From an uncultured Bacteroides sp. (GTDB taxonomy: Bacteria; Bacteroidota; Bacteroidia; Bacteroidales; Bacteroidaceae), in contig CALULP010000036.1 of assembly GCA_944321495.1 (NCBI GenBank), forward strand, positions 1 to 45,508: a stretch of 45,508 bases of DNA, given 5' to 3'. Positions 17,352 to 26,017 of this stretch are shown piece by piece (position 1 is the first letter of the stretch; each line of letters begins with the position of its first letter). The position numbers and the translations under genes are program-made. The notes below the pieces were generated by a model. The model searched no databases, was not told the DNA's origin, and saw only the letters and a program-made list of their open reading frames with translations.

Positions 17352-17364
17352 TAGGGTTTCCTTT
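17331..17364 (-). terminator. Terminator at the 3' end of the PUL enzyme operon
   Basis: A perfect 13-bp stem (17331-17343 with 17352-17364) has an 8-base loop and is followed on the minus strand by TTGTATATTTG. It lies 32 bases after the serine hydrolase stop and closes the leftward PUL transcript. Confidence 0.82.
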
Positions 17365-17395
17365 CTTTTGTTAAAAGTACCTATATCCTGCACTT

Positions 17396-18919
17396 TTACA
17401 GGGCATTCTGGGCAGAAAGCGTTCCTGTTATCTCGACGGAATCTGCAGCATAATTGGGTTTTACCTCCAAACGTACTTTGTGGTCTTCCTCAAAACGGAG
17501 GGTGATGTCGAGCGAACTTACCCAATCGACGTAATGCACCTTCAGCTTCAACGCGTCCGATGCAATCCATCCATAGCTGCCTGCCGCATGCAAAGGGCGT
17601 TCGATGCCCTCGAAGCTGCCGACCGGACGGATGGAATAAGGCGGGTAACCCTCCAGGTCAGTCTTCAGCCAGCGTTTATGCCCGAAGAGCAACTGTTCCT
17701 TCTTCCCGTTCTTGCCGGTAATGTCCAGCGAGAGAACCTTCGCTTTCTTGTCAAAATCCAACCGGACGGATGCCCAGCCATAAACGTTGTCGGACAAGGT
17801 ATAGCATCCTTGGGCAAAGCGGGCGGCACGCGAGGAGTTTGCCTTGCCCTTGGCAAAAGGCAGGGAAACGTCCTGTTGCTTCTTCTGCAAACGAGCGTAG
17901 GCCCTGGCATCCGCAGGCAAGGGGTTATCGGTCACCTCGGGGAGCAGGCGGTTCCATACCAGACGGCGTTGGTTGATGCCGTTAATCAGGGTGCATTCGG
18001 TGATAACCACCACCATGTCCTTGTCCGGTATGACGAGCACGTATTGTCCCAACGCCCCGTCAAGGTCCCAGGCACCGGGATATTCACCCTGCCACATCTG
18101 GTAACCATAGCCCGTTCCGGCATGCTGCTCGGTCATCATTTCCTTCACCCACGCGGCCGGGAGCAATTGCTTGCCCTGCCAGTTGCCCCCGTTCAGCAGG
18201 AGCAATCCAAATTTGGCAAGCGACTCGCTCTGTATGTGCAGTCCCCAGCCGCCGGTGTTAAAACCTTCGGGGCTGACTTCCCAATCGACTTCGGTAATGT
18301 TCATCGGGGTAAATACCCGGCGCTTCAAGTAATCCAGCACCGTCTCACCGGTAGCTTTCTGCACGATGGCAGAAAGCAGGTAGGTGCAGATGGAGTCATA
18401 TTGGAATTTGGTACCGGGCTCTATCACAGGCTTTGCCAGGTAAGTGCGAATCCACTCGGACGTCCGCGAGCGCATGTCCCAATCCGGCGTGATGCCGGAA
18501 GTCATGGTCAGCAGGTCGCGCACAGTCATGTCTGCCAAGTTAGCAGACACGCTGTCCGGCAACAGTTCCGGGAAGAAAGCCCCCACCCGGTCGTCCAGGC
18601 GGAGCCGGTTCTCCTCAATGGCCAAACCCACAGCTGCCCCGACAAAGGTCTTGGAGCACGAATACATGGTATGCCTGTACCCGGGTGCAAAAGGCTTCGG
18701 GTAGATTTCGCCGATAACCTTGCCATGACGCACCACCATCACGCTATGGATTTCGGTTTGCGGAAGCGCCATCAACGAGTCGAACAAGGCAGCGACCGCT
18801 TCCGACGGGACGCCCTCGGCTTCGGGCACCGCACGTGGAAGTTCATGCACCTGCGCCCGCAATTGTCCCAGGCAAACCGACAGGCCCAAGACTATGGAAA
18901 AAAGAATGAGCTTTTTCAT
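17396..18919 (-). CDS. Secreted serine hydrolase, class C beta-lactamase/esterase fold
   Basis: A 507-residue exported protein with a signal peptide (about 1-22, LSVCLGQLRAQ). The beta-lactamase-like domain (about 30-340) has the SxxK motif SCSK with Ser87 and Lys90. A Tyr-containing segment QYDSICTYLLSAIVQK stands in the place of the usual YxN motif, and ALGQYVLVIP stands near the third motif. A C-terminal beta-rich domain of about 150 residues follows. Members of this family are esterases, D-amino peptidases or penicillin-binding-like enzymes; the substrate cannot be told. It lies 14 bases after the GH144-like gene and is the last PUL gene, so an esterase acting on a decorated glycan is plausible. 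Confidence 0.85.
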   Translation of the reverse strand: MKKLILFSIVLGLSVCLGQLRAQVHELPRAVPEAEGVPSEAVAALFDSLMALPQTEIHSVMVVRHGKVIGEIYPKPFAPGYRHTMYSCSKTFVGAAVGLAIEENRLRLDDRVGAFFPELLPDSVSANLADMTVRDLLTMTSGITPDWDMRSRTSEWIRTYLAKPVIEPGTKFQYDSICTYLLSAIVQKATGETVLDYLKRRVFTPMNITEVDWEVSPEGFNTGGWGLHIQSESLAKFGLLLLNGGNWQGKQLLPAAWVKEMMTEQHAGTGYGYQMWQGEYPGAWDLDGALGQYVLVIPDKDMVVVITECTLINGINQRRLVWNRLLPEVTDNPLPADARAYARLQKKQQDVSLPFAKGKANSSRAARFAQGCYTLSDNVYGWASVRLDFDKKAKVLSLDITGKNGKKEQLLFGHKRWLKTDLEGYPPYSIRPVGSFEGIERPLHAAGSYGWIASDALKLKVHYVDWVSSLDITLRFEEDHKVRLEVKPNYAADSVEITGTLSAQNAL

Positions 18920-18933
18920 GGCAGCTTCCTGTT

Positions 18934-20274
18934 TCAGTCTTTATTCACCGTAAAACCCAGTTTTTCCAACCCTTTCTGTACATCGGGATGGCTCATGAAG
19001 AGTTTCCAAAGCAAACCGCTGCGGTAATTCTCTATCATCACCGCAATAGGGCCTTGGTCGATGGCGAGATAGCGTTGGGGATACCAGTCTTCGGACTCAC
19101 AGAAGGCATCGTAAAAACCATAATCTCCCAATACCTTGTCGCGCATGTTGTACAGGTAGCGCATCACCTGCATGGACTCTTCGGGGGTATAGACAATGGA
19201 CGAGAGTGCTGCCGTGGGCGAAATGACGCCGTGGTCGGAAGCCTCGTTGGGCGCATGGGCGGCATAACCGACTACCGAATAACTGGCAGTCAGTCCCCAG
19301 CAATCGGCACCGTAGCCCTTGTATTGCTTGGGATTGCGCACGCAATAAGCCCGGTTGATAAGCGTGAGGTTGCGCATCTCGTCGAAATAATTGGTGCAAT
19401 ATTTGTCTTGCAAACCGGTAGGGTTAAGCCCCAAGAATGAATAATGTGCCCAGAACAGCGGACCTGCTTCCGTGCCCTGGTAACGCAACTGCAAAGGAAG
19501 GCCTTCCACCTGGTGCGGGGAAACGATGGCGCCTTTCTCCGCCCAGCCCTCATGGTAGGCTTCTGCCGGAATGCCATGCGTAGGCGAAGCCGCTGCCAGG
19601 ACGTACATGATGAGGCACTCGTTATAGCCACGGACGGGGAAGTTCATCTCCCAGCCGTACTCGGGGCTCCAATGCCAGTACAGGACATTCTGCCCGTCTT
19701 TGCGGTGGAAGTTCCAATTCACTTCGCGCCACAGCTTGTCGATGCGGGCGGCAAGCGCTTTCTCCTGTTCGGAACCGTTGACGTAATATTGGTGTACGCA
19801 CAGCAAGGCCTGCATCAGGAAAGCGGTTTCCACCAGGTCGCCACCGTTGTCCTTCTGGCCGAAAGGCTTCACTTTGCCCGTATCACCGTACCACCAGTGC
19901 GGATATACGCCATTGAAACGGTCGGCACGCTCCAGGAAAGAAACGATGCGTTCCATGCGGGCCAAACCTTCGCTGCGCGTCACATAGCCACGGTCGATGC
20001 CTGCCAGCACCGCCATGATACCAAAGCCGCTTCCGCCGCTGGTCACCACATTCTGGTCGTTTTCCGGATAAATGCCGTCCATGTGGACGCGCTCGCGTGC
20101 CAGGCCGCTGTTCGGTTCGGCCCCGTCCCAAAAATAATTGAACGTACGCCGCTCGATGGTGTCGAGCAACGCCTCGTCGCTGATAGTCTGCGCATTCCCC
20201 TCCGCCTTGGGAGCTTTGCACTGCGTCAGGGCCGGCAGGAGGAGCAACAAAAGGAATGAGTATTTCAGTTTCAT
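18934..20274 (-). CDS. GH144-like (PF10091, 'glucoamylase family') lipoprotein, probable beta-1,2-glucanase
   Basis: A 446-residue lipoprotein (lipobox LTQC, Cys19) with a single alpha/alpha-barrel catalytic domain. Recognisable family segments are RRTFNYFWDGAEPNSGLARE, SGGSGFGIMA, NGVYPHWW, LVETAFLMQALL, RGYNECLIMYVLAA and YGFYDAFCES. Characterised members of GH144 are endo-beta-1,2-glucanases that release sophorooligosaccharides. The broader Pfam family also holds proteins of unproven specificity. It sits between the EEP-family gene and the serine hydrolase gene, downstream of a GH3 beta-glucosidase. That pairing supports beta-1,2-glucan as substrate. Lipidation places it at the outer membrane or cell surface. 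Confidence 0.85.
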   Translation of the reverse strand: MKLKYSFLLLLLLPALTQCKAPKAEGNAQTISDEALLDTIERRTFNYFWDGAEPNSGLARERVHMDGIYPENDQNVVTSGGSGFGIMAVLAGIDRGYVTRSEGLARMERIVSFLERADRFNGVYPHWWYGDTGKVKPFGQKDNGGDLVETAFLMQALLCVHQYYVNGSEQEKALAARIDKLWREVNWNFHRKDGQNVLYWHWSPEYGWEMNFPVRGYNECLIMYVLAAASPTHGIPAEAYHEGWAEKGAIVSPHQVEGLPLQLRYQGTEAGPLFWAHYSFLGLNPTGLQDKYCTNYFDEMRNLTLINRAYCVRNPKQYKGYGADCWGLTASYSVVGYAAHAPNEASDHGVISPTAALSSIVYTPEESMQVMRYLYNMRDKVLGDYGFYDAFCESEDWYPQRYLAIDQGPIAVMIENYRSGLLWKLFMSHPDVQKGLEKLGFTVNKD

Positions 20275-20319
20275 ATCGAAATCAAGTTAAAGGTCTTCCG
20301 ACCGATTAATAAGAGAGAA

Positions 20320-21189
20320 TCACTTCAAGTTTATCTCTGCCAGTACCGGATTGTGGTCCGAGTAATAGCCCTCGTCCGGAGTGTCCTGGATAACTCGGCA
20401 ACGTGCCACATCAATTTGCGGGGTGACATACACATAGTCCAGCAACGGACGTTCGGCCAACGGCAATCTGCCGAAGTCATGGAAGCTCCACGAAGGACCG
20501 TAGGCAATGCCGGCAGCCTTCCATGCGCTCTTCATGCCACCTTCTTCCAACACCTGGGAGGGTTCTTCCTCCGGGCCGCAATTGAAATCACCGGTCAGAA
20601 TGGCCGGTACGCCCGGAGCCAGTTCCTGCATCTTCTGCATCACAAGGCGGACACCTTCGCGGCGTGCCACCGTGCCGATGTGGTCGAGGTGGGTATTGAA
20701 ATAAGCCACCTGGTTACCGGTGGTTTTGTCTTTCAGCAAGGCCCAGGTGCACACACGGTTGCACTCCGCATCCCAGCCCTTCACGCCGAACGTTTCAGGT
20801 TGCTCGCTCAGCGAGAAATCACCGTGCTTCAACAGTTCAAAGCGGGCTGTGTTGAAAAATACGGGGCAATATTCGCCGGCCGTCTTCCCGTCATCGCGGC
20901 CTACGCCCAGCGCGGTGTATTGCGGCAAAGCTTGCTTGAGGTCGGCCAACTGGTTGGGCAACACCTCCTGCATGCCCAGCAAGTCGGGCGCGTAGTACGC
21001 AATGAGATGGGCAGCCCCGGCTTTGCGGTAGGGCCAGCTGTTGAGGCTGTCCGACGAAACGTCCAGACGGATGTTGAAAGTCATCACCTGCACGGGGTCC
21101 GGTTTCTGAGCCGTTTTGCCTTGGCAGGCTGCGAATACGGTTACGGCAATTATAAGCAACAGAGAGTTATAAAAAGAAATGCGTTTCAT
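20320..21189 (-). CDS. Endonuclease/exonuclease/phosphatase (EEP) family lipoprotein
   Basis: A 289-residue lipoprotein (lipobox FAAC, Cys22) with a DNase I-like metal-dependent phosphodiesterase fold. All core motifs are present: MTFNIRLD (Asn), GMQEV (metal-binding Glu), NTHLDHIG (His), LTGDFN (Asp/Asn) and YSDHNPV (Asp-His). EEP enzymes cleave phosphodiester or phosphomonoester bonds in nucleic acids, lipids or sugars. An exported one inside a PUL is more likely to act on a phosphorylated glycan or lipid than on DNA; this is inference. I chose the Met giving MKRISFYNS, which starts a proper signal peptide, over a Met 13 codons upstream. It is separated from the GH3 gene by a weak hairpin. 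Confidence 0.88.
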   Translation of the reverse strand: MKRISFYNSLLLIIAVTVFAACQGKTAQKPDPVQVMTFNIRLDVSSDSLNSWPYRKAGAAHLIAYYAPDLLGMQEVLPNQLADLKQALPQYTALGVGRDDGKTAGEYCPVFFNTARFELLKHGDFSLSEQPETFGVKGWDAECNRVCTWALLKDKTTGNQVAYFNTHLDHIGTVARREGVRLVMQKMQELAPGVPAILTGDFNCGPEEEPSQVLEEGGMKSAWKAAGIAYGPSWSFHDFGRLPLAERPLLDYVYVTPQIDVARCRVIQDTPDEGYYSDHNPVLAEINLK

Positions 21190-21209
21190 GATGTTATGGA
21201 TATTAGCAG

Positions 21210-21247
21210 AAAACACCTGTACCACCACAGGGGAGCACAGGTGTTTT
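21210..21247 (-). terminator. Hairpin between the GH3 and EEP genes, possible attenuating terminator
   Basis: An 11-bp stem pairs AAAACACCTGT (21210-21220) with ACAGGTGTTTT (21237-21247), with a 16-base loop. It lies just after the GH3 stop. The stem ends in T residues on either strand, but there is no long T-tract beyond it, so read-through into the downstream PUL genes is likely. Confidence 0.5.
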
Positions 21248-21260
21248 TCCTGAGATTAAA

Positions 21261-23588
21261 TTATTCCAAGGTAAACCGTGCAGACTTCACGTTGCGGCTG
21301 TCGCCGCCAATCATTACGTCGAAATCGCCCGGCTCGCACACATAGTCGATGTCGTAGTTATAGAACTTCAGCAAGTCGGCATTAATCTTGAAAGAAACCG
21401 TCTTGCTTTCACCGGCCTTCAGGAAGACCTTCTGGAAGCCTTTCAGTTCTTTCACCGGACGGGTGATGCTGCCCACCAGGTCGCGCAGGTAGAGCTGTAC
21501 CACTTCCGCGCCGTCGTATTTGCCGGTATTGGTCAGCGTCACGCTGGCGGTAATCTCGCCGTTGATGTTCATCGACGTCTTGTCGAGCGTAACGTCGCCA
21601 TACTGGAAGGTCGTGTACGACAACCCGTAGCCGAAAGGATAAAGCGGTTCGTTGTCCACATCCAGGTAATTGCTGCGGAACTTCTCAAACCAATGTCCCT
21701 CGGCCAAGGGACGGCCGGTGTTCTTGTGGTTGTAGTAGATAGGCACCTGACCCATATTCTTGGGGAAGGACATGGTCAGCTTGCCGCTGGGATTGACATC
21801 GCCGAACAGCACGTCGCCAATGGCATAGGCAGCCTCGCTGCCGCCAAACCACACGTTGAGGATGGCAGGCACATGCTCCTGCTCCCAGCACAAAGTAAGG
21901 GGACGGCCGGTGAACAAGGTCAGCACCACGGGCTTGCCCGTCTTCAGCAAAGCTTCGAGCAAAGCATGTTGCGTGTCGGGGATGCCGATTTCGCTACGGC
22001 TGGACGACTCGCCGCTCATCTCGGAAGCCTCGCCCAAGGCAGCCACTATGACATCGGCCTTGGCTGCCACGGCCAGAGCCTCATCCAGCAGTTCCTTGTC
22101 CGTGCGGTTGTCGCGGTTCAGCGAGCGGCCGAACGTAGTGGCGCGCTCCTCGTAAGCGGCATCGCTCATCAGGTTGCTGCCCTTGGCGTAAAGCACTTCC
22201 ACCTGTCCTTTGGTCATTTCTTTCAGGCCCTCGTAGAGCGAAGGATAATCATTCAGGCGGGCTGCCACGCTCCAGGTGCCCGGCATGTTGCTGCGGCTGT
22301 TGCCCAACGGGCCGATGACAGCCACGGTGCCCGTCTTCTTCAACGGCAACACGGGAGCCTGTCCGGCAGCGGCAGGTTCGTTTTTCAGCAACACGAAGCA
22401 CTCGGCGGCAATCTTGCGGGCTGCGGCGCGGTGTTCTTTGTTGAACACATCCTTGGCCGGACGCTTCAAGTCGCAGTACTTATAAGGGTCGTCAAACAGG
22501 CCGAGCTTGTACTTTGCCTCCAGGATGCGGCGGCAAGCGCGGTCGATGTACTCCATGCTGAGTTTGCCTTCGTCGAGCGACTTCTTCAGCGTGCCTACAA
22601 AACCGTCACTCACCATATCCATATCCACACCTGCCTCGAGGGCACGCGCAGAGACGGTTTGCAAGTCACCGATGCCGTGGGGCACCATTTCGGCAATGCC
22701 GGTGTAGTCGGTCACCACGAAACCGTCAAATCCCCACTGCGTGCGCAGCACGTCGGTCATCAGCCATTTGTTGGCCGTGGCAGGTACGCCGTCCACTTCG
22801 TTGAACGATGCCATGAAGCTGCCGGCTCCGGCCTCTGCGGCTGCCTGATAGGGATAAAGGTATTCATTGAACATGCGGTTACGGCTCATGTCCACCGTGT
22901 TGTAGTCACGGCCGGCATCGGGTGCGCCGTAAAGGGCAAAGTGCTTCACGCAAGCCATTATCTGGTCATTGCTTTGCAACTGGGTGCTCTTGTCGGCTCC
23001 CTGGTAGCCACGTACCATAGCCTGGGCAATGGCGCCTCCCAGGAAGGGGTCTTCACCGTTGCCTTCGCTGGCACGTCCCCAGCGCGGGTCGCGGCAAACG
23101 TCCACCATCGGGCTGAAAGTCCAGCAAATGCCGTCGGCACTGGCCTCGGTGGCCGCAATGCGCGCCGACTGCTCCACGGCTTCCATGTCCCAGCTGCAAG
23201 ACAGGCCCAAGGGGATGGGGAACACCGTCTCATAACCGTGAATCACATCCATGCCAAACAGCAAGGGGATGCCCAGGCGGGAATTTTCCACGGCAAGTTT
23301 CTGTACGTCGCGGATGCGGTCCACGCCTTTCAGGTTGAACAGGCCGCCTACAAGGCCCTGCTCAATCAGTTTGGCCACATCGCTGCTCTTGGCTTGCCCG
23401 GTGACAATCTCGCCCGTCACCGGCAGGTTCAGCTGACCGATTTTTTCTTCCACGGTCATCTTGCTCATCAGTTCCGTAATGAACGTGTCCATGTCGCGGG
23501 GGGCACTTCCCGGCTTCTCGCCTTTCGGTGTCGCCGTCGCCATCACTGCGGACAGGGATACGGCTGCTAAGAATGATAATCTTTTCAT
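21261..23588 (-). CDS. GH3 beta-glucosidase (BglX-like)
   Basis: A 775-residue periplasmic glycosidase with a cleavable signal peptide (about 1-20). The (beta/alpha)8 domain contains FGMDVIHGYETVFPIPLGLS, DPRWGRASEGNGEDP, CVKHF (K215-H216) and the nucleophile Asp294 in GFDGFVVTDYTGI. The alpha/beta sandwich domain includes SGESSSRSEIGIPD, the expected acid/base region near residue 535. A C-terminal fibronectin III-like domain (about 680-775) follows. In this locus it would finish degradation of oligosaccharides released by the GH144-like enzyme, probably beta-1,2-linked glucosides. GH3 specificity cannot be read from sequence alone. Confidence 0.95.
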   Translation of the reverse strand: MKRLSFLAAVSLSAVMATATPKGEKPGSAPRDMDTFITELMSKMTVEEKIGQLNLPVTGEIVTGQAKSSDVAKLIEQGLVGGLFNLKGVDRIRDVQKLAVENSRLGIPLLFGMDVIHGYETVFPIPLGLSCSWDMEAVEQSARIAATEASADGICWTFSPMVDVCRDPRWGRASEGNGEDPFLGGAIAQAMVRGYQGADKSTQLQSNDQIMACVKHFALYGAPDAGRDYNTVDMSRNRMFNEYLYPYQAAAEAGAGSFMASFNEVDGVPATANKWLMTDVLRTQWGFDGFVVTDYTGIAEMVPHGIGDLQTVSARALEAGVDMDMVSDGFVGTLKKSLDEGKLSMEYIDRACRRILEAKYKLGLFDDPYKYCDLKRPAKDVFNKEHRAAARKIAAECFVLLKNEPAAAGQAPVLPLKKTGTVAVIGPLGNSRSNMPGTWSVAARLNDYPSLYEGLKEMTKGQVEVLYAKGSNLMSDAAYEERATTFGRSLNRDNRTDKELLDEALAVAAKADVIVAALGEASEMSGESSSRSEIGIPDTQHALLEALLKTGKPVVLTLFTGRPLTLCWEQEHVPAILNVWFGGSEAAYAIGDVLFGDVNPSGKLTMSFPKNMGQVPIYYNHKNTGRPLAEGHWFEKFRSNYLDVDNEPLYPFGYGLSYTTFQYGDVTLDKTSMNINGEITASVTLTNTGKYDGAEVVQLYLRDLVGSITRPVKELKGFQKVFLKAGESKTVSFKINADLLKFYNYDIDYVCEPGDFDVMIGGDSRNVKSARFTLE

Positions 23589-23643
23589 ATTTGTGTTTGT
23601 TTTTAAGGGTATAATCCAAATCTTAATTCAAGGCACTGTGCAG

Positions 23644-25740
23644 TTATCTACGCACATGCACCGTGGGGCACAGGGGCGAACGGCCGTTTTCACTCAACGC
23701 CTCCACCGTGAAGTAGTAATCGGTGTCCCGGTCCATGCCGCGGAAGTCGTAAGACGTGGCATCCAGTACGCTGATAGCGTTGTACATCTTATCCCCGGCA
23801 ATGCCGTAATAGATGTTGTAGCCATAGGCGCCTTCCACCGGTTTCCACGAAACGAGGGCGTTGCGGGAGTCCTTCTTGTCGCGCGCCACCTTCAAGCCTT
23901 CTACCGCTTGCGGGGCATCGCCTCCGGCACGACCGAACACGCGCAGTTCCGACAAAGCCACATAACCCGTAGGCACATGCACGCTTTCAAACTTCAGGTA
24001 ACGGGTCTGCAAAGGCTCGGCAAGCTCGATATAATCGTGCGGACAATCCTTGTCGCTGTCGCTTTTATCTACCACCAAGATCCAGTCGGTCCCATTATCT
24101 GAGGCAAATATACGATATTGGTGATAAATATCCATGGCACGGTTATGTTGAAATGCCTTATGCTCGTAAAAATTCAGCTGCAAAGCGCGGACGGTCTTCA
24201 TGCCGCCCAAATCCAGCACCGCCCATTCGCCCGGATTTCTGCTGGCTGCCGACCAGTAGGTGCGCATGCTCTCGTCCGTCAGGTTGCGGGCTTCATAAAT
24301 GCTGTCGGTAGACGATACGGTTACCGGCTTGCCATACGACAGCAGCATCCAGCCCGTAAAACGGTCGGCAGGCCGCTTGATGTCGGCAGGTTCCGCCCAG
24401 TTGGGATAATCGCCGAAAGCGGTGGACGAGTACATCACGCCGTCCTCGTCAAACGCCACCGGATAAAGCCCGATGCGGCGTTCAAACTTATACTTCAACG
24501 AAAGCATGCAGGTAGCCACATGCCAGTAGTTGCCCTTCACGTCGCGGAACGTGCCGCCATGTCCTGACCCTTGCACATAGCCGCCGGGCTTGTAGCACAT
24601 GGGGTTATGCTTCTGGTAGGTGAACGGGCCCAGCGGCGAATCGCCGACATACACCCCGTCGGCATACACCTTGAACTCCGTGCCCGGCGCGCCATACTGG
24701 AAGTAGTACTTGCCGTCGTGCTTCGTCATGTAGGCTCCTTCGGTAAAGGGACGCAGGGTCACTTCATCGTCGTTGTTCATGCCGAAACGCTCCCAGCCGT
24801 GCTCCTCGGGGCGCAGCATCATCACGTCGTGTATCTTGCTGATGGGGTAAAAGTCGTTGCGATCCAGCTCCACCGCCTTCAGCGGATATTCGTTGCTGGA
24901 GCCGTAGTACATGTACAGCCTGCCGTCGTCATCCAAGAAGAAACAGGGGTCCCACGTAGGCAGCACATTCTTCTCGATGGCACGCTTGAAGCGGCCCGAC
25001 TTAGGCTGCGTACTGTACCACACCGCCAGCCCCTCGTAGGTGGAGCCGGTGTAGAACAATGTGTCGCCGCTGATGTAAGCCGCCGGGGCGCACTGGTCGT
25101 CATCGGTAGGCTTGCGCTGGAAAGATGCGGGGACAAACTCCCAGTCCGCCAGATTCTTGGAGTAGTGGAAGCCCCCCTGGTTGGTGGAGAACAAGAAGTA
25201 TTCGCCCTTATACTCCAGCGCCATCGGGTCGGCCGCCGAACGGAAAGAACCGTTGGGACGCACATTGTTGTTGAACGGCTCAAAGTTGTAGCTGATGTTC
25301 ATCGGGTTGCAATACGTGCGCGACAGCGGGGCTTGCGGGTCATACCAGCGGGTAGCCTGCGCCGGGCGGCGGGGCGTGGAACGGTGCACCTCGTCCGTCA
25401 TCACCACCTCGATGCCGTTTTCGTCCAACGCCAACATGCTGTGCACCAGTTTCTTTCCCGGATAGTAGACGTACAGGTGCACGTCGTTTTCCGCTCCTTT
25501 GATGGCGAAGTTCCCGCCGGCATCCGTCGTGTAATGCATGGGGCTGGCAAAGAACATCACCGTGGCACCTTCCAACGGGCGTCGCTGCTCATCCACCACA
25601 CGGCCTTTCACTATACGGTCCTTGGTCACAGTGATGTAATAGTCGCTCACCTGGCCTTTCACTACCCGGATAGAATCATCAGGAGTTGCAAAAGGAGCAG
25701 CGAGCAACGATAAACAACTAAAAAATATACTTCCCAACAT
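23644..25740 (-). CDS. GH43-like five-bladed beta-propeller protein with accessory domains
   Basis: A 698-residue exported protein. After a short signal there is a carboxypeptidase-regulatory-like beta-sandwich (about 26-115, VKGRVVDEQRRPLEGATVMF). A GH43-type propeller (about 140-460) follows, with the candidate catalytic triad Asp171 (SAADPMALEYKG), Asp264 (TWDPCFFLDDDG) and Glu334 (TEGAYMTKHDG). A discoidin/F5-8 type C module (about 470-605) and a fibronectin III domain (about 610-698) complete it. GH43 enzymes attack alpha-arabinosides, beta-xylosides and galactans, so its fit with a beta-glucan locus is not obvious. It may trim a side chain. It is the first enzyme gene after SusD, across an AT-rich 277-base gap. 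Confidence 0.85.
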   Translation of the reverse strand: MLGSIFFSCLSLLAAPFATPDDSIRVVKGQVSDYYITVTKDRIVKGRVVDEQRRPLEGATVMFFASPMHYTTDAGGNFAIKGAENDVHLYVYYPGKKLVHSMLALDENGIEVVMTDEVHRSTPRRPAQATRWYDPQAPLSRTYCNPMNISYNFEPFNNNVRPNGSFRSAADPMALEYKGEYFLFSTNQGGFHYSKNLADWEFVPASFQRKPTDDDQCAPAAYISGDTLFYTGSTYEGLAVWYSTQPKSGRFKRAIEKNVLPTWDPCFFLDDDGRLYMYYGSSNEYPLKAVELDRNDFYPISKIHDVMMLRPEEHGWERFGMNNDDEVTLRPFTEGAYMTKHDGKYYFQYGAPGTEFKVYADGVYVGDSPLGPFTYQKHNPMCYKPGGYVQGSGHGGTFRDVKGNYWHVATCMLSLKYKFERRIGLYPVAFDEDGVMYSSTAFGDYPNWAEPADIKRPADRFTGWMLLSYGKPVTVSSTDSIYEARNLTDESMRTYWSAASRNPGEWAVLDLGGMKTVRALQLNFYEHKAFQHNRAMDIYHQYRIFASDNGTDWILVVDKSDSDKDCPHDYIELAEPLQTRYLKFESVHVPTGYVALSELRVFGRAGGDAPQAVEGLKVARDKKDSRNALVSWKPVEGAYGYNIYYGIAGDKMYNAISVLDATSYDFRGMDRDTDYYFTVEALSENGRSPLCPTVHVRR

Positions 25741-26017
25741 AATACATTAAAGTCTATAACGTCCTTATAACTGATTCCAAACAACTTTGACAATGATCAT
25801 CCATCATAATAATATAGAATCAAAGAAACTCACACTATAGAAGAAAGTACAAAAGATGTATTCTCCCACAATAGGTAAGCATAGAATGACATTTTTTCTC
25901 TTTACAAAATAAGAAAGTAAGAATGAAGCCAATACTATTTTTATGTACCAGCTCCATTCTCGTTTAATCCATTAACGACTAATTGTTTTTCAATCAGTTA
26001 CTATACGACAAGTTGTA
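25741..26017. other. AT-rich gap between susD and the GH43-like gene
   Basis: This gap is markedly AT-rich, like the susCD pair. No gene, clear Bacteroidetes promoter or strong terminator could be identified. It marks the edge of the low-GC segment. Confidence 0.5.

Noticed and set aside
17396..18919. Antibiotic-resistance beta-lactamase
   Set aside because: Although the SxxK motif is present, the extra C-terminal beta domain, lack of a clear YxN motif and PUL position fit an esterase-like serine hydrolase better than class C resistance enzymes.
20320..21189. Secreted DNase
   Set aside because: EEP motifs alone do not separate nuclease from sugar or lipid phosphodiesterase activity. The lipoprotein signal and PUL context make a DNase call unsupported.
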